Shown here piece by piece: positions 35,865 to 44,371 of a stretch of 64,000 bases of DNA. Origin of the DNA: CAZTAO01 sp964611645 (GTDB lineage: Bacteria; Armatimonadota; UBA5829); assembly GCA_964611645.1 (NCBI GenBank), contig CAZTAO010000018.1, forward strand, positions 20,650 through 84,649. Direction: 5' to 3'. Both the position numbers and the translations under genes were made by a program. The notes under the pieces are model-generated. The model ran no database searches and was not told the DNA's origin. It was given only the letters and a program-made list of their open reading frames with translations. The first letter of the stretch is position 1. Each line of letters begins with the position of its first letter.

Positions 35865-38108
35865 TTGATTCTGAGAATGAAGTGGTTCTGGTTATTGAGC
35901 TTGGCGGCTATTTTGTTTGCGCCGTCTATATGCCACGCGGCGAACAGCGGCCTGTTCTGCGGGAAGCAGATGCGTGGCGGCAAGGCTGTCTATGTGATCT
36001 CCAACAAATTCACCAGCGTGGAGGTGTTTGCCTCGGACCTGACGTTGTCCGGCCTTCGCGTGCCCGGCAGCGCTAACCTGGTGAGTCAACCGGGCTGGCC
36101 GCTGTTCCGGGTGGCGCTTACGCAGGAGTCCGACCAGTGGTTCATCACCCAGAAGATATGGTCGGTGGATGGCTCGGAGGCCCGGAAGAAGTGGGCGTGG
36201 GCGGCGGTGTCAAGCGACGAGGCACTGCTACGGCTTCACTTCGACTCCTGCACCGCAGACACCGCCGGGAACAACATCGATGTGGACGTCTTCATCTCTC
36301 TGACGCCGTCGTCGAAATACGCCACGTGGAACATGTCGATCAGCAACGCGGGCGCGTATCGGCTGGGGGAGATAAGGTTTCCGGTGCTTTCGGGCTTGGG
36401 CAGCACGCGGCCGGGGACTGAGAAGACCGACTTCGTGGCCTACCCGGTGTTTTCCGGGATGAAGGGCAAAAGCCCGCGGACCGGGTCGCCCTTTACCCAG
36501 GGCGCTACCGACTACCCCGGCCCCGGCTGCTCGGTGCAGGTGATGGCGTATTGCGACGGCATAGGCAAAGATGCGCTGATGCTGTCCACATTCGACAACG
36601 ATGGCTACCGCAAGAACTATGAATCGTTCCCGATGGCGGGCGGCAAGGCCTTCACCTGGCAGGTGATCCACTTCCCGGATGGACGAATGGAGAACGGTCG
36701 CTGGGAATCACCCTACCCTGTTGCCGTCGGCGCGATATCGGGTGACTGGTACGACGCCGCCAAACTCTATCGAGGCTGGCTCTCAAAGCAGGCGCGGTGG
36801 CGGCCCATTGCCAACCGGCCCGAGATGCCGGAGTGGTTCAAGGACCTTTCAGTGTGGTGGCAGGGGCAGGAATGGGACCCTCTCAAGGATCAACTCATAT
36901 CCCACACCGAGCGGCTGAAGAAGATCCGCGCGATGATAGGCGAGGACATCGCGTTCCACTGGTATATCTGGCAGAAGGTCGCCAACCACGACCACGCCTA
37001 CCCGGACATGTTCCCTGCGCAGGTTGGGTTCAAGGAGTCGGTTGCCGAGGCGGAGAAATCCGGTATCAAGGCAATGCCGTACATCAACGTGCGGCTGTTC
37101 GACCAGTTCACCGACATGTGGAAGACCGAGAACGCAGAGCCGTGGGCGATCCCCGATGTGAATGGCAGGCTCTACAAGTCGATCTGGGACGACGAGCGGC
37201 ATATGGTTACCATGTGCCCCGGGACCAAGTACTGGCAGGATAAGATGGTCACAGATATTGAGAGAATCTTTAACGACTACGGGCCGTCAGCAGTCTATCT
37301 GGACGAACTCCACGTCTATCCCTATCTGTGCTACGCAAAGAACCACCTGCACAAGGAATACGGCGGGACCTACTGCGCGCAGGGGTACCGGGAGATACTG
37401 TCCAGAATCCGCAAGGACATGGGCGACCGCAAGATCGTGCTGACCGGCGAGAACATGTCCGAGACATACGCCGACCTGCAGGACGGCCAGCTTGTGGCCC
37501 ACTCCGACACGGACCCCTACAGCCTGCCGATATTCCAGTCGGTGATGAAGGACGCGACAGTCGAGTTTGGCCTCTCTATGCGCAGGCAGGAGAATGCCGA
37601 TATGGACTGCTTCGCCGCGCGGACCGGGTTTGCCCTGACCAGGGGACGGCAGCTTGGGTGGATTATGTTCGACCAGACCGATATGCTCGCCCCGGAATAC
37701 GCCCCGCAGGTAGAGTATCTCAAGAAGTGCGCGCAGTGCCGCAAGGCCGGCAAGGATTTCCTGCTATACGGCGAGTTCCTCAGAACTCCTGTTATCGAGG
37801 CAGGCCCGATGGCTTCGGTGAAGTGGGATATGGACAAGCCCAACTACACCCTGCCGCCGGTTATGGCGGAGGCGTATCGCGCTATCAATGGCGATCTGGG
37901 CATAGTAGCCGTCAACATCACCAACGAGTCCCGAGAAGCCAATTTCACCATCAACTACAAAGACTGGCCGGTGAAGAATGGCGGCAGCTACAAGATGACC
38001 GTGTGGCAAGGCGGCAAGTGGTCCGAGCCGACGGCATTCACTGCGGCGGGCAAGTTGTCTATAGAGATTCCAGCCTACGAGCCGGTGGTGGTGAGGGTGG
38101 GGCGGTAG
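35865..38108 (+). CDS. Secreted DUF6259-type glycoside hydrolase-like protein
   Basis: A 747-residue exported protein. The start is taken as TTG at 35865 with AAGGAAG 8 bases upstream; ATG at 35877 (MKWFWLLSLAAILFAPSICH) is the alternative. The longer frame from 35769 is rejected because its first 25 or so residues are repeat sequence. After the signal peptide come a beta-sandwich domain and a TIM-barrel-like part with WWQGQEWDPL, HWYIWQKVANHDHAYPDMFP, YLDELHVYPYLCY (Asp/Glu candidate) and LTGENMSETYAD (Glu candidate). This is the DUF6259 layout, related to GH-type barrels. Substrate unknown. Confidence 0.75.
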   Translation: MILRMKWFWLLSLAAILFAPSICHAANSGLFCGKQMRGGKAVYVISNKFTSVEVFASDLTLSGLRVPGSANLVSQPGWPLFRVALTQESDQWFITQKIWSVDGSEARKKWAWAAVSSDEALLRLHFDSCTADTAGNNIDVDVFISLTPSSKYATWNMSISNAGAYRLGEIRFPVLSGLGSTRPGTEKTDFVAYPVFSGMKGKSPRTGSPFTQGATDYPGPGCSVQVMAYCDGIGKDALMLSTFDNDGYRKNYESFPMAGGKAFTWQVIHFPDGRMENGRWESPYPVAVGAISGDWYDAAKLYRGWLSKQARWRPIANRPEMPEWFKDLSVWWQGQEWDPLKDQLISHTERLKKIRAMIGEDIAFHWYIWQKVANHDHAYPDMFPAQVGFKESVAEAEKSGIKAMPYINVRLFDQFTDMWKTENAEPWAIPDVNGRLYKSIWDDERHMVTMCPGTKYWQDKMVTDIERIFNDYGPSAVYLDELHVYPYLCYAKNHLHKEYGGTYCAQGYREILSRIRKDMGDRKIVLTGENMSETYADLQDGQLVAHSDTDPYSLPIFQSVMKDATVEFGLSMRRQENADMDCFAARTGFALTRGRQLGWIMFDQTDMLAPEYAPQVEYLKKCAQCRKAGKDFLLYGEFLRTPVIEAGPMASVKWDMDKPNYTLPPVMAEAYRAINGDLGIVAVNITNESREANFTINYKDWPVKNGGSYKMTVWQGGKWSEPTAFTAAGKLSIEIPAYEPVVVRVGR

Positions 38109-38120
38109 AGCACTGATTGA

Positions 38121-38158
38121 AGCCACCCTCTCCCACAGAGATGCGGGAGTGGGTGGCT
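38121..38158. terminator. Bidirectional terminator-like hairpin between converging genes
   Basis: AGCCACCC (38121-38128) pairs with GGGTGGCT (38151-38158), with inner TCCC/GGGA. No T run on either side, so function is inferred from place between converging genes. Confidence 0.5.
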
Positions 38159-38166
38159 GACTGGCC

Positions 38167-39117
38167 CTACCCCTGCGGAATCCGTGACTTGTTCTTTGCA
38201 AGCCAGGCGGCGAAGTTTTGCAGGTCGGGATTGATAGACCGCGCAAACTCAACACTCCGCGTGCTCTTGAAGTGGTCCTCAAAGTCGCGGTAGAACTGGT
38301 ACATGTTGCCCATGTCTTCCGCGCCGGGGAAGCCGAATCCGCGGTACATATCCGGGGTGATCTCGTTGTAACCTACTTCCTCGCCCAGCGCTTTGGTAAG
38401 CTCTGCGGCCATTTCGGCGCAGGTCAGGAACTCCCCGGCTATGCCGACTGTCTTGCGTATATACTCCGGGCCTTTCTTGAACAAGCCCAGCGCGCACTTG
38501 CCGATGTCCTCCGCCGCGATGCCCGCCAGCTTCTTGTCGCCCATCGGGAATGTGATCGCCAGTTTGCCATCCGCCCCCCGCTTGGGGCCCGCTCCGAAGT
38601 TGATCATGTTGTCCCAGTAGAAGGTTGTGAGCAGGAAAGCAACGGGCAGGTCGAGCTTCGTGAAGACCTCGTCCGCCTCTGCCTTTGCGTCGAAGTGCGG
38701 GACTTTGTATTTGCCCATCAGGGTAGGCATGCGGTTGTCGGAGAGTGGTATCCACTTGCGGGAGTCTTCCAGGGTGGACCAGACCACGTGCTGCAGCCCG
38801 GCATGTTTGGCGGCATTCGCAAGCGCAGTGGCCTGGGCGATCTCCCTCTCGGGGGACATATGGTCCCAGTAGAATGTCACGCAGTAGGCCCCGTATGCTC
38901 CATCGAATGCCCTGCTCACGCTATCCGGATCATCGACATCTGCAGCCACCACCTCAACTCCCAGCTTCGCCAGTTCCCTGGCCTTGTCGGAGTTGATATC
39001 TCGTGTGAGGGCGCGGGCGGTGAACCCGCTGCCGGGGTCGGCGGCTATCGCTCGAACCATACCCCCGCCCTGTGAACCGGTGGCGCCTGCCACCGCTATG
39101 ATCTTCTTCTCAGCCAT
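38167..39117 (-). CDS. NmrA/HSCARG-like NAD(P)-binding protein
   Basis: A 316-residue Rossmann-fold protein of the atypical short-chain dehydrogenase group. The start at 39117 (MAEKKIIAVAGATGSQGGG) has AAAGGGG 8 bases upstream; the longer frame adds 53 unsupported residues. GATGSQGG is the dinucleotide-binding motif; HVVWSTLEDSRKW and FLLTTFYWDNM match NmrA-like proteins, which often sense NAD(P) rather than catalyse. No operon partner on this strand. Function unassigned. Confidence 0.8.
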   Translation of the reverse strand: MAEKKIIAVAGATGSQGGGMVRAIAADPGSGFTARALTRDINSDKARELAKLGVEVVAADVDDPDSVSRAFDGAYGAYCVTFYWDHMSPEREIAQATALANAAKHAGLQHVVWSTLEDSRKWIPLSDNRMPTLMGKYKVPHFDAKAEADEVFTKLDLPVAFLLTTFYWDNMINFGAGPKRGADGKLAITFPMGDKKLAGIAAEDIGKCALGLFKKGPEYIRKTVGIAGEFLTCAEMAAELTKALGEEVGYNEITPDMYRGFGFPGAEDMGNMYQFYRDFEDHFKSTRSVEFARSINPDLQNFAAWLAKNKSRIPQG

Positions 39118-39261
39118 TCCAGTTCCCCTTTGCCAACTTGCTGCTGCGCGCGGCAGCGCAGATGGTTGATGTCTTCGCAAAGGGATTATACCCAGATTGT
39201 TTGTATCGCGCAGCGTTATCTGCAGCAGTTCAGTCTTGGTGAGCGATATGTCGGAAGCTTC

Positions 39262-39355
39262 ATCTCTTCCCCTCACCCCAACCCTATCGCAGCCCCGCTC
39301 CGCTAGGGTCTGCTTCCGGGCAGCGCCTCTCCCCGGAGGCCGGGGAGAGGGGGTA
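39262..39355. repeat. Extended CCCCTCACCCC...CTCCCCGGAG...GAGAGG repeat
   Basis: Starts TTCCCCTCACCCCAACCC, has a middle part CTCCGCTAGGGTCTGCTTCC and ends with the palindrome CTCCCCGGAGGCCGGGGAG. Longer variant of the palindromic family; nothing coding is seen between 39118 and 39391. Confidence 0.7.
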
Positions 39356-39391
39356 TCTCACCCACTCTGAACAGTTACTGTCATCGCGCTT

Positions 39392-39422
39392 TTGCCGGTG
39401 TTTGGGTATCCTGTGGTATAAT
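39392..39422 (+). promoter_or_regulatory. Promoter with extended -10 TGGTATAAT
   Basis: TTGCCG (39392-39397), 19-base spacer, TATAAT (39417-39422) preceded by TGG. Same TGTGGTATAAT string as the two zinc-ribbon gene promoters. It excludes an ATG at 39427 as a start. Confidence 0.6.
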
Positions 39423-39472
39423 CGGTTTGTATCGAGCCTCCGGAGTGACAACAAGCAATAGAGGTCAGACAG

Positions 39473-39535
39473 GTGCGCGAAGTGATGAGGTCTATCGACC
39501 TGGGTTTGCCCAAGCCAGCAGGCGTGCCGCGATGA
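39473..39535 (+). CDS. Possible 20-residue leader peptide
   Basis: GTG with a strong SD (GAGGT, 7 bases upstream) opens MREVMRSIDLGLPKPAGVPR and ends in TGA that overlaps the ATG of the next gene (ATGA). The downstream ATG has only a weak SD, so its translation may depend on this short frame. No similarity known; support is the SD, the overlap and position after the promoter. Confidence 0.45.
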   Translation: MREVMRSIDLGLPKPAGVPR

Positions 39536-41334
39536 ACATGGATGTTCGCACCCTTGCCATGGTTCTGGGTATCACCCACCTCGTTCAGGTTGTGGTCTTC
39601 TCCCTCCATGCAGCGGTCAACAAGACCTACAAAGGTGTCAACTGGTGGCTTCTGTGGAGCGTCTCGGCCGTGGTCGGGTTCGTCTTCGTGCTGCTGCGGG
39701 ATATTCCATCTATCCACCTGTTCTCAATAGTCGCCCAGAATTTCTTCATCACCCTCGCTGTCACCTTCCTCTACATCGGCATCCTGCGTTTTCTGGACAA
39801 AAGGGAGAACCCGGTCCTTGTTGTCTCGATCCTGGCTGTGTTCCTGGTGGTGATTGTCTATTTCACGTACATATATGATGACATCGCTTTCCGGAACGTG
39901 TTCATCTGTGTATACTGGGCGGGCATCTCATTCCTGACCGCGCAGGCTTTGCTCGCCAACAAGATGCGGTCGGTCAACGCTTCCGCGAACTTCCTCACCA
40001 CCGTGTTTGTCGCCCACGGCTTCTTCTTCCTCATCCGCACAATAGCAGCTCTCGATGGCCTTGATCCCCACAATATGTTCATCCCCTCCATGTTCAACCT
40101 GAGCGCGTATCTCGACGGGATTATCGCCAGCCTCCTGTGGACCTGCGGAGTGATCATTATGGTCAACCAGCGGTCCAACGCGGATATGGCTGAGGCCAAG
40201 GAGCACTTTGAGCTGATCTTCAACACCAGCCCGGACGCGTCGCTGATTACCCGCCTCACGGATGGAATGATAGTGGACGCCAATGAAGGGTTCATGGCCA
40301 TGACAGGCTTCAGCCGCGATGAGGTCGTGGGGAGGTCGAGTCTGGACATTGCGATCTGGAAGTACCCAGCGGACCGGCAGAAAGTGGTCGCTGAACTGGT
40401 AAGGAATGGATTCTGCGACAATTTCGAGTCCACTTTTCTGCGCAAAGACGGCAGCGAGATTACAGGCATTTTGTCCGGCAAGACCATTACCCTTCGCGGT
40501 GCGCCACATATAATCAGCGTCACTCGTGACATTTCCGGGCGCAAGCAGGCGGAGGAAGAGATCGCGCGCGCTCGTCGCCACGAAGCTCAAACGGGTCACA
40601 GTATTCAGAAGACCCTTCTGACGGCAGAGCTTCCCACGGAAGTCACAGGCGTGTCGACATTCGCGGTCTCAGTGCCGTCCAAGGTTGTTGACGGCGATTT
40701 CCACGACTTCTTCCCCCACAACAGCAGATGTTTCGACCTGGTGGCGGCGGATGTGATGGGCAAGGGCGTTGCGGCGGCTCTTATGGGCGCGGCAACCAAG
40801 ACCCAGTTCCTCCGGGTTCTTGCATCACATCGGTCTGACGCCGCGAGTGGAAAGCTGCCATCCGTGGAGAGTATAGTCAGTTCAGTCCATAGGCAGCTAA
40901 CGCCGGACCTGGCCGAGTTGGAGAGTTTTGTGACACTGGTATACGGCAGGTTCGACCTGGATGCAGGGGAGTTCACCTACGTGGACTGCGGCCACACCGC
41001 CACCATCCACTTCAACGCGGCAACAGGCGAATGCGAGTTCCTCAAGGGGCTGAATGTTCCTCTGGGGTGCAGCCTTGAGGAGCGCTACAGGTCTGCGTCC
41101 GCCTCATTCTCTCCCGGTGACATCTTCCTGTTCTATTCGGATGGAGTGACCGACGCGCAGAACGCCGCCGGGGAATGCCTCAGCCCAGTCAAGTTGGCAA
41201 AGGCTGTTGTGGAGATGCGCGGCGGGAGCGCCAGGCAGCTAGTCGAGCGCGTAATCCAGGACGTCCGAGACTTCACCGGCAGGACCCAAGCCCTGGACGA
41301 CGTAACCTGCGTCGCCGTGAAGATAGACCGGTAG
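39532..41334 (+). CDS. Membrane PAS-SpoIIE (PP2C) phosphatase
   Basis: A 600-residue sensor phosphatase. An N-terminal seven-helix membrane region (about 5-210, beginning MNMDVRTLAMVLGITHLVQV) is followed by a PAS domain (about 222-345, HFELIFNTSPDASL) and a SpoIIE/RsbU PP2C domain (about 360-600) with metal-binding aspartates in VDGDFHDF, ADVMGKG, SDGVTDAQN and LDDVTCVAV. Such proteins dephosphorylate STAS anti-anti-sigma factors when the sensor is activated. No STAS gene adjoins it; the nearest is 57338-57679, beside the second phosphatase. Confidence 0.88.
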   Translation: MNMDVRTLAMVLGITHLVQVVVFSLHAAVNKTYKGVNWWLLWSVSAVVGFVFVLLRDIPSIHLFSIVAQNFFITLAVTFLYIGILRFLDKRENPVLVVSILAVFLVVIVYFTYIYDDIAFRNVFICVYWAGISFLTAQALLANKMRSVNASANFLTTVFVAHGFFFLIRTIAALDGLDPHNMFIPSMFNLSAYLDGIIASLLWTCGVIIMVNQRSNADMAEAKEHFELIFNTSPDASLITRLTDGMIVDANEGFMAMTGFSRDEVVGRSSLDIAIWKYPADRQKVVAELVRNGFCDNFESTFLRKDGSEITGILSGKTITLRGAPHIISVTRDISGRKQAEEEIARARRHEAQTGHSIQKTLLTAELPTEVTGVSTFAVSVPSKVVDGDFHDFFPHNSRCFDLVAADVMGKGVAAALMGAATKTQFLRVLASHRSDAASGKLPSVESIVSSVHRQLTPDLAELESFVTLVYGRFDLDAGEFTYVDCGHTATIHFNAATGECEFLKGLNVPLGCSLEERYRSASASFSPGDIFLFYSDGVTDAQNAAGECLSPVKLAKAVVEMRGGSARQLVERVIQDVRDFTGRTQALDDVTCVAVKIDR

Positions 41335-41395
41335 AGCAACAGGACCGCTCTGCACGAGTCCCGAGTAACCCGCGCAGAAAATCCTCCCTAACCTC

Positions 41396-41424
41396 TTGAC
41401 TATGCCAAATTCGTGGGGTATACT
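41396..41424 (+). promoter_or_regulatory. Consensus promoter without an evident gene
   Basis: TTGACT (41396-41401), 17-base spacer, TATACT (41419-41424), one of the best promoters in the window. The only downstream frames are in repeats; see the hairpin transcript at 41431-41545. Confidence 0.7.
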
Positions 41425-41430
41425 CCGGGT

Positions 41431-41545
41431 GGTAGTGCATGTCTAACACCTCAGAGGACCAGGCTCATTTTCTGCTGCCTGGTCCTCGACCTTGTACAAA
41501 GCACACGCAAAGATGGTCGGGGATATCATATCCCCGACCATCCGA
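41431..41545 (+). ncRNA. Candidate small RNA with two strong hairpins
   Basis: Starting about 7 bases after the -10, the region has an 11-bp perfect stem (GAGGACCAGGC 41454-41464 with GCCTGGTCCTC 41477-41487) and a 15-bp near-loopless palindrome (GATGGTCGGGGATAT 41512-41526 with ATATCCCCGACCATC 41528-41542). No T run follows, so the end is uncertain. A short ATG frame at 41439 exists but continues into repeat sequence and is not credible beyond that. The family is not recognised. Confidence 0.45.
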
Positions 41546-41581
41546 CTTTCGAACATCAGACTTTCGTCCAGCCGATAGTCC

Positions 41582-41605
41582 GGTTTCGACTTCGCTCAAC
41601 CAGCG
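41582..41605. repeat. Copy of the TTTCGACTTCGCTCAACCAG repeat
   Basis: Single direct copy just downstream of the oxidoreductase stop codon. Confidence 0.85.
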
Positions 41606-41624
41606 ACTGCAAAACCAGCGATTG

Positions 41625-42635
41625 CTAGACTTCCACTTCCGCGCCGTTGGCTGCTATGCTGCGGTCCGAGGCTTCCAGTATCTTGACCACCTCCAGCCCG
41701 CTTACTCCGTCGCTGCGGGGCGTCTGGCCGGTCTCTATGCATTCTATGAAGTGCTTGCACACCACGCTCAGCGGCTCTTTCTCCTGGAGGCGGAGCATGT
41801 GTATGTCGCCATAGTGGTAGGAGCACAGGAACTCCCCGAATGAGTCGTAGTGTGGGGGTTGCTCGACATACTTGTCGTAGACCTGCAGCTTGGAGAACTG
41901 GCTGAGGTCGTCGAATACCAGCATCTGCTTCGAGCCGACAAAGCTCATGCTGCGCACCTTGCCCGGGTCTAACCAGCTTACGTGCATAATCAGCCTTGCC
42001 CCGCTGGTGCAGGTGACTGTGACAGTAGCCACGTCCTCTACCTTGGGGTGCATCAGCTTCATTGCCACTGTCTGAACCGACTTGGGCTTCAGGCCGGTGG
42101 CATAGAAGAAGAATGAGAGGTCGTGGGGAGCGAGGTCCCACACCACATTCACGTCCGGCTGGAATATGCCGAGGTTGAGCCTGGCGCAGTGGGCGTAGAG
42201 AACTTCCCCCAGCACTCCCTCCTCAATAAGCTGCTTGGTTCTATCGACTGCGGCGGTGTACTGCAGGGTGTGATCCACCATCAGGGTCAGCTTGTTCTTG
42301 TCCGCGAGGTCTATGAGCTCTCTTGCCTGCTCGGAGCTTGCAGTGATCGGTTTCTCCAGCAGCACGTGCTTGCCGGCGTTCAGAGCCTTCTTGGCAAGAG
42401 GATAGTGGAGGGCCACATTGGTGCAGATCGCCACTGCGTCCACTGAGCCGTTGGAGATCATGCCGTCGAAATCTGTTGTAGTGGCAACCGTGGGATAAAG
42501 CTGACCTATATACTGAAGCCGAAGGGGATCGAGGTCGCACGCAACCGCCATCTGGCAACTGCTGGTCTGGAAGAAGTTACGGATGATATTGGGACCCCAA
42601 TAACCTGCCCCAACCACGCCTACTTTCACTCTCAT
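41625..42635 (-). CDS. Gfo/Idh/MocA oxidoreductase, sugar-nucleotide type
   Basis: A 336-residue NAD-dependent dehydrogenase with GVVGAGYWGPN (residues 6-16), ICTNVALHYPLAKKAL, the EKP motif (LLEKPIT) and the active-site segment VVWDLAPHDLSFFFY. The pattern WGPNIIRNF...EKPITASSEQA...DLAPHDLS is that of WlbA/WbpB-like enzymes that oxidise UDP-GlcNAc-type sugars for surface polysaccharides. AAGGCGG precedes the ATG. It stands alone; the sugar-nucleotide genes at 11-13.7 kb may share its pathway. Confidence 0.85.
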   Translation of the reverse strand: MRVKVGVVGAGYWGPNIIRNFFQTSSCQMAVACDLDPLRLQYIGQLYPTVATTTDFDGMISNGSVDAVAICTNVALHYPLAKKALNAGKHVLLEKPITASSEQARELIDLADKNKLTLMVDHTLQYTAAVDRTKQLIEEGVLGEVLYAHCARLNLGIFQPDVNVVWDLAPHDLSFFFYATGLKPKSVQTVAMKLMHPKVEDVATVTVTCTSGARLIMHVSWLDPGKVRSMSFVGSKQMLVFDDLSQFSKLQVYDKYVEQPPHYDSFGEFLCSYHYGDIHMLRLQEKEPLSVVCKHFIECIETGQTPRSDGVSGLEVVKILEASDRSIAANGAEVEV

Positions 42636-42820
42636 CTATGCCGCCTTATTCGCCCCGGCGCCCCTGAAAATCCACGCCAGTGTATTCGAGATAGCCAGCC
42701 ACAATGACTGGCGCTCCTGATACCATAAGGCCATTTGGGGGTTCTCGTCAAGTTTTGCAGCCGCCCCTCACCCCGACCCCATTCGCAGGCCCGCTTTTCA
42801 GCCGTTCGGCGAAATCTCGA

Positions 42821-42849
42821 TTGACTCCAGCAGTTGGCTGTTCTATAAT
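42821..42849 (+). promoter_or_regulatory. Consensus sigma-70-type promoter
   Basis: TTGACT (42821-42826), 17-base spacer, perfect TATAAT (42844-42849), 75 bases before the TTG start of the next gene. Confidence 0.8.
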
Positions 42850-42924
42850 CAAGCAACTGGTTCTATCTGTTCGCGCGCGTGCGCATCGGGTGGAGGCGGT
42901 TAGTCTACCTGCGGAGGCGAGAAG

Positions 42925-44238
42925 TTGAAACTGCATCTGTGGCTGGTGACAGTAGTTGTGGCCTGTAGCTCGATATTGGGTGTGATCTCATTGGCGCAAG
43001 CCCAGGAGCCGGCCCTCACCCCGGACACGGAGATCTTCAAGAGGACTCCGGTTATCGACGGCAAGATCGACGCGGGCGAATGGGACATATTCTATGAGTC
43101 CAATGCAGCGGGTTCCGCCGTGACGACCTACGCCGACTGGGACTCCAGCAATCTGTACTTCGCCGCGCAGTGCGACAAGCCGTTCGATGCGCTTGTGATC
43201 CTTGACGCGCTCGGGGACGGCTGGTTCAACGGCCAGGACAACTACGAGATAAAGGCAATGCGCGATGCCGATGGCGCTGTGGGCAAGGCTGTTTCCAGGT
43301 ATGAGTCGCGGAATGCGACAAGCGCTCTGCCTCAGCCTGTGACTGCAAACGAGCTTGGGATGGTGGAGATGGTTTCAGGGTCCGTGGACGGCAAGTACTT
43401 CATCGAGATCAAGCTGCCGGGGGAACTGATCCGCGATTTCAAGCTCGCCGACAATGCCAAGACGGCATTTCAGATAGCGACCAAGGTAGAGACCGGAGAC
43501 ACCGGTTGGATACCTGCGAATATGGGCGGCGACAGGCGGGAATGCCTGAGCTGCACCCTGATGTCGAAGAAATCCGCGGCTCTCAACCCCCTCCTGGTGG
43601 ATATGGACGTTCGCACCCCCAGGATAGCCCGGACCGAGGACCTGTACGTGCGCTTCAGCATGATCAATAACGGCACCGAAAGCGTTAACGCCCGCACCTA
43701 TGTGCTCGCCGGTGAGGGTAAGTCATCCGGTTACCTGGGCAGCAAGAAGGTCCGCCTGGAAGGGCTTGCGACCAAGGGCAAAGTGTTTGATGAGATCTCC
43801 ACAACCATTCCCAGCGATATGCCGCTGGGCAGTTGGGCGTTTGGCGGAGAGGTACGCAGCGATTCCGCGAAGATCGGCGCCGTGATCGCCAGCTTCGAGG
43901 TAGTGGATCAGTGGGAAGCGTGGCTGAAACTCCCGAGCAACGATGTCTCAACCCACTCAAAGACCGTGGTCATAGCGCTGCAAGTGCGCAACAACCTGCG
44001 CCGACCCATCCGCGGCACGGCTAAGATAACCCTCCCGCTCGGCTGGGAACTCTACAAGAACGCCGACACCCGGCAGTTTGAAGTGTCCAGCATCAGCGGC
44101 GTTACTACCGTCAAGTTCACCGCGACTCCGCCTTTGGGGGTTCTTGGGGCTGTGCCTGTGAAGATAGAGGTCAGTTCCAGGGGTATCACAAAGACAGTCG
44201 AAGGCAGCATCAACATGGTCCTGCCAGGCGGCAAGTAG
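42925..44238 (+). CDS. Secreted CBM9-like domain protein
   Basis: A 437-residue exported protein starting with TTG (MKLHLWLVTVVVACSSILGV) with GGAGG 7 bases upstream. The N-terminal domain (about 38-205) has TPVIDGKIDAGEWD, then YADWDSSNLYFAAQCDKP and YFIEIKLPGEL, the pattern of family 9 carbohydrate-binding / DOMON-like modules. The C-terminal part (about 215-437) looks like two immunoglobulin-like domains (RTEDLYVRFSMINNGTESVN; VVIALQVRNNLRRPIRG). No catalytic domain, so it probably binds glycans or the cell surface. A near-ideal promoter suggests strong expression. Confidence 0.7.
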   Translation: MKLHLWLVTVVVACSSILGVISLAQAQEPALTPDTEIFKRTPVIDGKIDAGEWDIFYESNAAGSAVTTYADWDSSNLYFAAQCDKPFDALVILDALGDGWFNGQDNYEIKAMRDADGAVGKAVSRYESRNATSALPQPVTANELGMVEMVSGSVDGKYFIEIKLPGELIRDFKLADNAKTAFQIATKVETGDTGWIPANMGGDRRECLSCTLMSKKSAALNPLLVDMDVRTPRIARTEDLYVRFSMINNGTESVNARTYVLAGEGKSSGYLGSKKVRLEGLATKGKVFDEISTTIPSDMPLGSWAFGGEVRSDSAKIGAVIASFEVVDQWEAWLKLPSNDVSTHSKTVVIALQVRNNLRRPIRGTAKITLPLGWELYKNADTRQFEVSSISGVTTVKFTATPPLGVLGAVPVKIEVSSRGITKTVEGSINMVLPGGK

Positions 44239-44275
44239 CAGGCGACTAAGTGATTCACGGTAAGTCTCTTGTATA

Positions 44276-44345
44276 CGTCACCCTGAACTTGTTTCAGGGT
44301 CTCCTCTCGATAGGAAACAGATGCTGAATCAAGTTCAGCATGACG
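44276..44345. repeat. Inverted repeat CGTCACCCTGAACTTG...CAAGTTCAGCATGACG
   Basis: Arms of about 16 bases plus an inner ACCCTGAACTTGTTTCAGGGT hairpin-forming half. It lies between the converging CBM9-like and fumarase genes and is a further repeat family. Confidence 0.8.
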
Positions 44346-44371
44346 TGTGCGACTTACTTCCCGTGAACTAC

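Noticed and set aside
41439..41843. 134-codon plus-strand frame after the strong promoter
   Set aside because: It passes through palindromes and a dispersed repeat and then opposes the oxidoreductase gene; no family similarity.
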